Of a stretch of DNA of 64,000 nt, positions 57,976 through 64,000 are shown piece by piece. Numbering within the stretch: the first letter of the stretch is position 1; every line of letters starts with the position of its first letter. Below the pieces are notes generated by a model. It saw nothing but the letters and a program-made list of their open reading frames with translations. It searched no databases and was not told where the DNA came from. Source of the stretch: Scedosporium boydii (lineage: Eukaryota; Ascomycota; Sordariomycetes; Microascales; Microascaceae); the NCBI GenBank assembly GCA_002221725.1, contig NJFT01000049.1:146940-210939 (forward strand), read 5' to 3'. A program made the position numbers and the translations under genes.

Positions 57976-59028
57976 ATGACCGCCCTTCTCTTCTCTCCTT
58001 TCAAGTTAATTGGCCTTATGGCCCAGCAGCCACTCTTGCCTGCATCTGCACTTGCCTTCCTCGCATACGGACCGCCGGATCTGGTGAGGACCGTTCTCAA
58101 TCAACCCCTCCTCCAGCGCTACGTCGGAAAGCAAAACCTGAAGACATCGTTGAAAGTATTTGCTGCTATTGGACTTATCAGATTGCTGAATCGCGTAGCC
58201 AATCGCTGGGCACGCAACAACTGGAGGCTTACTCGACAACCTGGTTGGGAATGGTCCAGGGAGATCGCCGTTGTTACGGGTGGCTGCAGCGGCATCGGAA
58301 AGTGCATCGCCCTTGGGCTCGCCCGGAAGGATGTTCATGTCGTTATCCTCGATGTTCAGCCACTGCCAGCCGACTTGGTGAAAATCGACCAAATCTCATA
58401 CTGGAAGTGTGATCTCTCTTCTAGTTCCGCCGTCAAGGATGTCGCTGACGAAATTCGCCGAAACATTGGCCACCCGTCAATCGTCGTCAACAATGCCGGA
58501 ATCGCGAAACCCCATGGAATTCTTGAAACTACAGAAGACTACTTGGTGAAGATATTTGGGGTCAACACCTTTGCCCTTTGGTTTACAGCAAAAGAATTCC
58601 TGCCTTCCATGGTCCTCAGGAACAAAGGACACATCGTCACCGTGGCCAGTACAGCATCCTTCTCCGCCGCCCCCACCATAGTGGACTACGCAGCAAGCAA
58701 GGCCGGAGCCCTGGCTTTCCACGAAGGCTTATCGGCCGAGATCAAGCATGGGCTCCGGGCGCCTGGCATTATTACGACTGTCGTGCACCCTTACTGGACT
58801 ATGACGGGCATGACCGCTGAGCACGCCGACAGGATTAAGCGAGCGCAAGGGCCATTAATGCAGCCAGAGGATGTGGCGAAAGAAGTATTGAAACAGATTT
58901 GGAGTTGCCGTGGAGGGCAACTTGTTGTTCCTAACTCTCTGTCTTGGATATCAGGTCTTCGGGGGTATCCCAATTGGTTCCAAGACCTCTTAGTCGACGC
59001 TGTTGGAAAGAAAACATTTGTAGATTAA
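57976..59028 (+). CDS. Membrane-associated short-chain dehydrogenase/reductase
   Basis: A single-exon gene for 350 residues. An N-terminal part of about 90 residues has hydrophobic stretches (LLPASALAFLAYG, KVFAAIGLIRLL) that probably anchor or associate it with a membrane. The SDR core follows: VVTGGCSGIG (99-108), the acidic residue of VILDVQ (points to NAD(H) preference), NNAG, catalytic Ser in VASTASF, and YAASK (Tyr about 238). It resembles fungal retinol-dehydrogenase/DHRS-type SDRs. All catalytic residues are intact. A clear paralogue lies at 62400-63180, with a Zn2Cys6 gene between. The substrate is unknown; it may be a lipid or other hydrophobic alcohol or ketone (inference). Confidence 0.9.
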   Translation: MTALLFSPFKLIGLMAQQPLLPASALAFLAYGPPDLVRTVLNQPLLQRYVGKQNLKTSLKVFAAIGLIRLLNRVANRWARNNWRLTRQPGWEWSREIAVVTGGCSGIGKCIALGLARKDVHVVILDVQPLPADLVKIDQISYWKCDLSSSSAVKDVADEIRRNIGHPSIVVNNAGIAKPHGILETTEDYLVKIFGVNTFALWFTAKEFLPSMVLRNKGHIVTVASTASFSAAPTIVDYAASKAGALAFHEGLSAEIKHGLRAPGIITTVVHPYWTMTGMTAEHADRIKRAQGPLMQPEDVAKEVLKQIWSCRGGQLVVPNSLSWISGLRGYPNWFQDLLVDAVGKKTFVD

Positions 59029-60262
59029 TAGGTATTTAGATGTGGCTCACCTGGGGAATGTCAATAGCATGGACACGTAATGAATTAGAATACGCTTTTT
59101 TCAACAGGCTAGGTCCTGGCCCCTAGAAGAGATCACTTGCTGGAATTCTGGTCTTTTCTTAGTTATGACGATGTCAATACCGGAGAGTTCAACTACGGCA
59201 TACACATCCGGCGATGAAGGTTTGCAGTAGATTTCAATCCTATGTGACACGGCCTAGGGTCGATCCATTGAGCTTACTATTAGCATTTGTCTAAAGAGTG
59301 ACCCATCGTCGCATATGGAATTTCTCGGTAAACATTGCTCAAGTTCATCGCTCAAGTTCTCCGCATTGAGCCGAGGTCCGGGGCTTCTCTTAATGAGTTC
59401 TGGCAGCTGATAGCAGAGGTCGTTCTTGGGATGTGCATAGAACCCGTATTGAGAGCGACCTGCAGACGAACTAGTGTACAATAGAATCTTTGCTCAATAT
59501 CCCATATGGCGGGATCCATGAATCGCGGGGTAAGACGGATCTAAAATGTGGAAAGGATAGACATGGCCGGGGAGTAATAAGTCGGATTGCGACAGCTCTC
59601 GCCCTTCCTCCCCACACACTCCGCGTCAGCTGGGCCCCAAATTGAGCAAGAAGTCTCCGGCAACAGGCATACCCCAGCATTGTACGCAACAGTAGCAATT
59701 CGCATATGCTGGGGTTCTGCAGGGGTCAATTCCCAGTCGGCTACGCGCACGCAAAAATCTTAGGAAGCACTTGGTAAAAGCCCCGTTTCAGTCGCGTTGG
59801 TCCCGCCCTCGTGCTTAATGGGTTTCACGCAACGATGAACGTACCGGTCCAGTGACCTTGAATCTAGTGCATTTTGTAAAGCCGTAGGGAACTGAGAGGG
59901 TGCTTTGCTCCTCTGTCCGATAGAAAGGCAGGTTCCGTTCCCCCTTTGGCTTGAAACATATGTCTTCCGTCTAAAGGAATCCTTCCCCAACACTACCTAG
60001 ATGATTTTACCCCTGCTGATCGTGTTCGGCGGTTTAAAGGACAGATAGGACAGCATTCATCAAGAGTTAGTCTACAGCATTACTAGAATTTATTATTTTA
60101 CCGACTTGTCCGTAGCCAGGTCAATGAGTACAACTTACATCAAACGTATTTTTCCTTCGGTCAAACGGATGCATGATGGTGTGTTTTACAACTTCTGTAA
60201 TCGTACACCGCCCAACTCACATCGGCTTTCTGCCGACTGCGACATACACAGATCGGCCAGAA
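59029..60262. other. Intergenic, no gene supported
   Basis: Convergent 3' flanks of the dehydrogenase and the second regulator, about 1.2 kb. The frames at 59254-59993 (minus) show no domain features. Confidence 0.5.
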
Positions 60263-61867
60263 CTAAGCTAACACAGGTATCGAAAGCCCCTTCTCTACTA
60301 AGCAAAACCACAAACCACAAAACCCCATGTCCCGCGCTGCTCTGGTTAGCCGGACAAAAGCCCTCAGCTGTTCGACGTACGTCGGGTGCGCGGTGACTGG
60401 TGACACGTAGTGGATGGCCTTTTCGCTGATATGATCTATTTCCAACATGGCGACCAGCAGCGGAAACCCGATCGATACTCCTTTCATGTCATCAGGAACC
60501 CATTGCACAAAACATTCCAGCTCAGCAGCAATAGCCATGGCCAGTCGCTCGGCAGGCTCGTCTTCGACGCCAAGAGGATACCGAAGGCGATGGATGATCA
60601 GCAAGGTCGCTAGACGATAGACCCGCGCTTGCATCATCATGGCTGACACCTCATGTTGGGTGTACTTTGTAAAGAAGGTTTTGGGGGGCCTGGGCTCCCA
60701 GTTGAGGACCTGCGTCCGGACGGCTTCCAGCTCTTCTCCGTATATGCCGACATAGCGGTTGGGGGAGGTGGATTCCACGGCGCCGCTTTCTGCGGCAACC
60801 GTCGAGGTCTTGGCTAGGTGGCCGATTCTGCACACTTCGTATTGGAGATGTAAGAGGCCGACGCAGAGCCCTGCTGACCTGTCCACAATAGAGCAGTCGG
60901 GATCAGGTGGGGCTCGTACAACAGGGATCTCCCTCTTGACGAGAGACTCCACCGTGTCGACAAGAATGGGCGTAATTGCAATGGGGTGTAGGGTGCGTTC
61001 ATTGAGCAACCACGGATACCAATCTTTCACGAGGAGCAATGATCGTCTCACGATTGCGTACGGAGACGTACCCAGGACAACGATATGATAAACTACCAAG
61101 ATCTGTCCTAGCATCATAACAGCGGCGGCGTCTTCGGGATGGACAATAGCTGGGGTTTGTAACTTCTTGAGGCATCGAGAACCTTCGCCCAAATCCACCT
61201 CGTTGAAGGCTTTGATTTTGTTGTTCCCCGCATCCCACAGAGACGTGACTGTTGAGTATGCTTCCAAGACGACACCCTCCGAGCGGTTAAGTACGGTCAT
61301 GATGGCTTGGCGGAAAGGGTCGGAGAAGGTGGGGCCAATCACAAAGTCGCTGTGAAACTTGTAAAATAGCTCTGGATTTGATAAAATATCGTGAACGGGA
61401 AGGTGGGGGCTGGGCGATGATGAGTGATCTAGGGTGTGTGGTAAGGCAATGGGGAGGTCGTAGACGGCCTCGATAAAGCTGAGTAGATCGGTTAAAGAAG
61501 AATAGGGCAAACCTGGCGAGTATGCGGATGCGGCGGGTCTACAAGGAGCGAGGTCCGTGGATTCGAGGCTCTCGCTCTCGATGTCGCAGGGGGAAGAAGG
61601 ACAACGCAAATCCGATGACGTTGGGGAATTGGTCGTTTGCTTAGGATCGGCATCCTCCTCCCCACTGGCATCAAAGTTGATGATTTCGCAAGACCCGTAA
61701 GGAAGCTTTCTCATTCTCGGCGGGCGGCCCATGCGTTGACCGCGTCGACTGAACGAACATTTCTTCTGCTGAAGCCTGCATTGGCGGCAGCGGCCATTGC
61801 TAGCGTCGAAGACGCAACGTTCTTTTCTTCGATGGCATCTGTCACAAGCCGCTCCAGAAGAAGGCAT
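60263..61867 (-). CDS. Zn2Cys6 transcription factor
   Basis: A single-exon gene for 534 residues from the Met at 61867, which places the finger at the N-terminus (Cys 8, 11, 18, 27, 30, 37; CDRCHRRKERC then CRQCRLQQKKC). A basic RRGQRMGRPPRMRK segment and a Ser/Pro-rich acidic linker follow. The long helical middle region, with MMLGQILVVYHIVVLGTSPY and MMMQARVYRLATLLIIHRLR, is typical of fungal Zn2Cys6 regulators. The frame extends upstream to 62098, but those residues are not regulator-like. It is flanked by two paralogous short-chain dehydrogenases, which suggests it controls them (inference). It does not resemble the AflR-like factor at 17697-19412 beyond the finger. Confidence 0.88.
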   Translation of the reverse strand: MPSSGAACDRCHRRKERCVFDASNGRCRQCRLQQKKCSFSRRGQRMGRPPRMRKLPYGSCEIINFDASGEEDADPKQTTNSPTSSDLRCPSSPCDIESESLESTDLAPCRPAASAYSPGLPYSSLTDLLSFIEAVYDLPIALPHTLDHSSSPSPHLPVHDILSNPELFYKFHSDFVIGPTFSDPFRQAIMTVLNRSEGVVLEAYSTVTSLWDAGNNKIKAFNEVDLGEGSRCLKKLQTPAIVHPEDAAAVMMLGQILVVYHIVVLGTSPYAIVRRSLLLVKDWYPWLLNERTLHPIAITPILVDTVESLVKREIPVVRAPPDPDCSIVDRSAGLCVGLLHLQYEVCRIGHLAKTSTVAAESGAVESTSPNRYVGIYGEELEAVRTQVLNWEPRPPKTFFTKYTQHEVSAMMMQARVYRLATLLIIHRLRYPLGVEDEPAERLAMAIAAELECFVQWVPDDMKGVSIGFPLLVAMLEIDHISEKAIHYVSPVTAHPTYVEQLRAFVRLTRAARDMGFCGLWFCLVEKGLSIPVLA

Positions 61868-62399
61868 TGCGGCTCGGTCCCGTGGGAATTCGGGATTTAT
61901 GGGGTGGATTAAGGAGTCGTGGAGGCGCAGCGCGTTCAGGAAAGAAGTTTTATGGGGTACATTTACTTCGGAAGGGGGTGGAAGAGACACGCTAGGGAAT
62001 AATAGGAACCGGCTCTCTTTATCTCCGGGAAGTGGGGGATTAATTGACCAATTAAGCAAATTGATGGATCTCCAACATACTCCGCAGAGTTGACCCAATC
62101 CAAAGTAGAGTTACAACCAACCCAGTACTTAAAACTGAAGTGATTCGGTATTGGTACCTACCCTGAATACCTCTGTCCCGCCACCCTCGAGGATCGTCAT
62201 GCGCGCATGTCACGTAATAAAGGCCCTTCCTCCAGCTGAAAGGATAAAGCAAGTTGAGAGTACGAAGGAGGCGAGTCCAGAGCAGACTTGACCAACGACG
62301 ATGGACGAGCGTTAAAAAGTCTTTGGTGTGTGATAATATAACATGTATTTAGATAGTTAATATTTTGGGGGACTAGGTACAGCTTATTAGCTTATTGGC
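61868..62399. promoter_or_regulatory. Promoter region of the second Zn2Cys6 gene
   Basis: 532 bp between the regulator start and the end of the truncated dehydrogenase, both on the minus strand. It should hold the regulator promoter. No operator is identified. Confidence 0.4.
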
Positions 62400-63180
62400 T
62401 TACGGGGCTCGTCCGATGGTGTCCCGGATGGTTTCCTGTAGCCAATTCGGGAATCCTTGAATGCCAGAGATCCACGAAATGTGTGGCGGGAGAATGAGCT
62501 GAGCACCCCGACAAGAGAATATTTGCTTCAAGATAGCGCCAGATATGTCCTCAGGCTCCATCATCTTTCCCCTCGAGGTCTCTATCCTCGTTTTCTCCGT
62601 TTGCGTCAATTGAGTATTGACGAACATGGGATGAACCACAGTCGTCATCACGCCTGGTGCCTTGTACACGTTCTTGACTTCACAGGAGAGTCCCTCGTGA
62701 AATGTTAACGCGGCCGACTTTGACGCGGAATACTGGACAGCGGTGGGCAATGCGACGAATGATGCCATGCTGGCGACGGTGACGATGTGTCCCTTATTCC
62801 GGAAGATCATTGTCGGTAGGAATGCTTTGACAGTGTACCAGTGCGAAAGAACATTAACACCAAAAACCTTTGCTACTGTCTCTGGCGCCGAGTCGAGAAT
62901 GGTGGACTTGTTGGTGATGCCGGCGTTGTTGATAAGTATGGATGGATGGCCAAGGTTCTCTCGAATTTTGTCGGCTGCTTCATTGATGGCATGTGGTGAG
63001 GTGATATCGCATTTCCAGTAGAAGACCGTATCCAACCGGGCGAGGTCCGCTGGTAGGTCTGCCACGTCAAGGATGGCAACTCTGACGCCCTTCTGGACGA
63101 GCCCGAGAACGGTGGCCTTGCCAATTCCATTGCAACCGCCTGTGATGACAGCAATCTCCTCGGCCCAGTTCCATCCGCTA
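62400..63180 (-). pseudogene. Short-chain dehydrogenase truncated by a transposon insertion
   Basis: About 260 residues from SGWNWAEEIAVITGGCNGIG to the stop at 62400 match the dehydrogenase at 57976-59028 along their whole length. They keep VITGGCNGIG, VAILDV, NNAG, the Ser in VASMASF, YSASK and the ending GIQGFPNWLQETI. Upstream of SGWNWAEE the sequence changes abruptly at a TA (63179-63180) to a transposon end. The N-terminal portion of about 90 residues, present in the paralogue, is missing and should lie beyond the element, outside the window. An open frame continues by chance through the element to an ATG at 63302, so a chimeric 300-residue protein could be predicted by software. The catalytic core is intact but probably not expressed from its own start. 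Confidence 0.8.
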
Positions 63181-64000
63181 AGTTGGACCCCCCCCTTGCT
63201 GACACCCCCCACTTTCTGACACCCCAAATTCCACACCGCCATTTCATCCCAACCAACTTCAAACCCATATTCCTCTACCATTTCAAATCCAAACATCTTC
63301 ATATTCTATATTCAGCTTTTCCAATCAAAAATGAAACAATATACAGAAGAAGACCTCCAGGATGCACTCAACGCCATCGCAAACGGGATGTCAAAGTCCA
63401 GGGCCGCCAAGGAATGGGGTATTCCAAGACCAACTCTTATAAACCGAATAAATGGTGCCAATCCAAGAAAAGAGGCCTTTTCCAGCTTACAGAGACTCAG
63501 CACTTCCCAGGAAACCCACTTAACAGCATGGGTTCTGACCCAAGGAGCCCTAGGACTTCCTCCAACCCATGCCCAAGTCCGCTCTTTTGCAGAAAGAATC
63601 CTCAGGACCCAGGGAGACACACAACCACTTGGAAAGAGGTGGATGGAGGGATTTTTAAGAAGAAACCCATCTATTAGGACTATGAGAGGGAAATCTATCG
63701 ATTCTACCCGTATAAATGGTGCTAGAACTGAGGTAATACAGCCCTGGTTCCAGCACTTCCAACTACCCAGCATTAAGAACATCAAACAAGAAAACAGATA
63801 TAATATGGATGAAACAGGAATAATGGAAGGCCATGTCGGTAATGGCCTTGTTCTTGGAAGTGCTGAAAAGCGCTCGATCCAAAAGAAACAGCCTGGTTCC
63901 CAGCTATGGACTTCATTTATCGAGTGTGTCTCAGCTACTGGCCGGGCTCTTCCTCCATTAGTTATTTTCAAAGGAAAATCAGTCCAACAGCAGTGGTTTC
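63181..64000 (+). mobile_element. Fot/pogo-type (Tc1-mariner superfamily) DNA transposon, left part
   Basis: It starts right after a TA at 63179-63180, the target used by this superfamily. The first bases AGTTGGACCCC and the C-rich repeated subterminal stretch (TTGCTGACACCCCC, TTTCTGACACCCC at about 63195-63225) look like a terminal inverted repeat. A transposase frame begins at 63331 and runs off the window. The right end and the second TA are not in view, so the repeat itself cannot be confirmed. It sits inside a dehydrogenase gene. Confidence 0.8.
63331..64000 (+). CDS. Pogo/Fot-family transposase, N-terminal part (runs off window)
   Basis: The frame is open from the ATG at 63331 to the end of the window (223 codons and 1 base, no stop). 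The N-terminus reads EEDLQDALNAIANGMSKSRA followed by AAKEWGIPRPTL, a psq-type helix-turn-helix. Then comes a CENP-B-type DNA-binding region (AFSSLQRLSTSQETHLTAWV, then LRTQGDTQPLGKRWMEGFLR). The start of the DDE catalytic domain follows, with NMDETG carrying the first Asp and ending in VIFKGKSVQQQWF. Because no stop or shift is seen and the frame is clean, the copy is probably young and may be active. The second and third catalytic acidic residues lie beyond the window. Confidence 0.85.
   Translation, partial: MKQYTEEDLQDALNAIANGMSKSRAAKEWGIPRPTLINRINGANPRKEAFSSLQRLSTSQETHLTAWVLTQGALGLPPTHAQVRSFAERILRTQGDTQPLGKRWMEGFLRRNPSIRTMRGKSIDSTRINGARTEVIQPWFQHFQLPSIKNIKQENRYNMDETGIMEGHVGNGLVLGSAEKRSIQKKQPGSQLWTSFIECVSATGRALPPLVIFKGKSVQQQWF

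Overview
The window is nuclear DNA of a filamentous ascomycete (Pezizomycotina). Genes are broken by short GT-AG introns of about 50 to 190 bp, several with CTAAY branch sites. The gene types are typically fungal: a highly reducing PKS-NRPS, Zn2Cys6 regulators, a CYP505 P450-reductase fusion and a Fot/pogo transposase. I cannot name the species. All exon boundaries were worked out by hand from splice signals, reading phase and family conservation.

Left flank (1-4,017): a decayed membrane-protein gene with an internal diverged tandem duplication, then about 2.9 kb with no supported gene.

Biosynthetic region (about 4,018-41,531): a 4,083-residue PKS-NRPS (KS-AT-DH-cMT-KR-ACP-C-A-T-R, no own ER) lies next to an AflR-like Zn2Cys6 regulator. 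A Gfo/Idh/MocA dehydrogenase, a secretory BBE-type FAD oxidase and a class A FAD monooxygenase follow, the last two divergent. Next come an anoctamin (TMEM16) gene and a small zinc-finger gene, which may be embedded bystanders. A trans-acting enoyl reductase is divergent from a CYP505 self-sufficient P450, and a 2-oxoglutarate/Fe(II) oxygenase closes the region. The inferred route is: PKS plus trans-ER builds a methylated reduced chain, the NRPS module adds an amino acid, the R-type domain releases it, and the oxidative enzymes decorate it. The R domain has Arg where reductive R domains carry the catalytic Lys, so a non-reductive (Dieckmann-type) release is possible. I see no hydrolase, pericyclase or transporter gene, and I cannot match the gene set to a characterised cluster.

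Middle flank (42,240-56,741): mostly small or damaged genes. They are a peroxiredoxin-like gene with a +1 frameshift, a DUF7704-like membrane protein, a tRNA-like relic, a small hypothetical protein, a single-pass wall-sensor-like protein, a large conserved fungal gene interrupted by a nonsense codon, an intact PaiB-like flavin-binding protein, and a hidden three-exon gene for a protein of about 117 residues with no visible ATG.

Right flank (57,976-64,000): two paralogous short-chain dehydrogenases bracket a second Zn2Cys6 regulator, which looks like a small separate module. The second dehydrogenase is cut by a Fot/pogo-type DNA transposon whose transposase frame is intact to the window edge.
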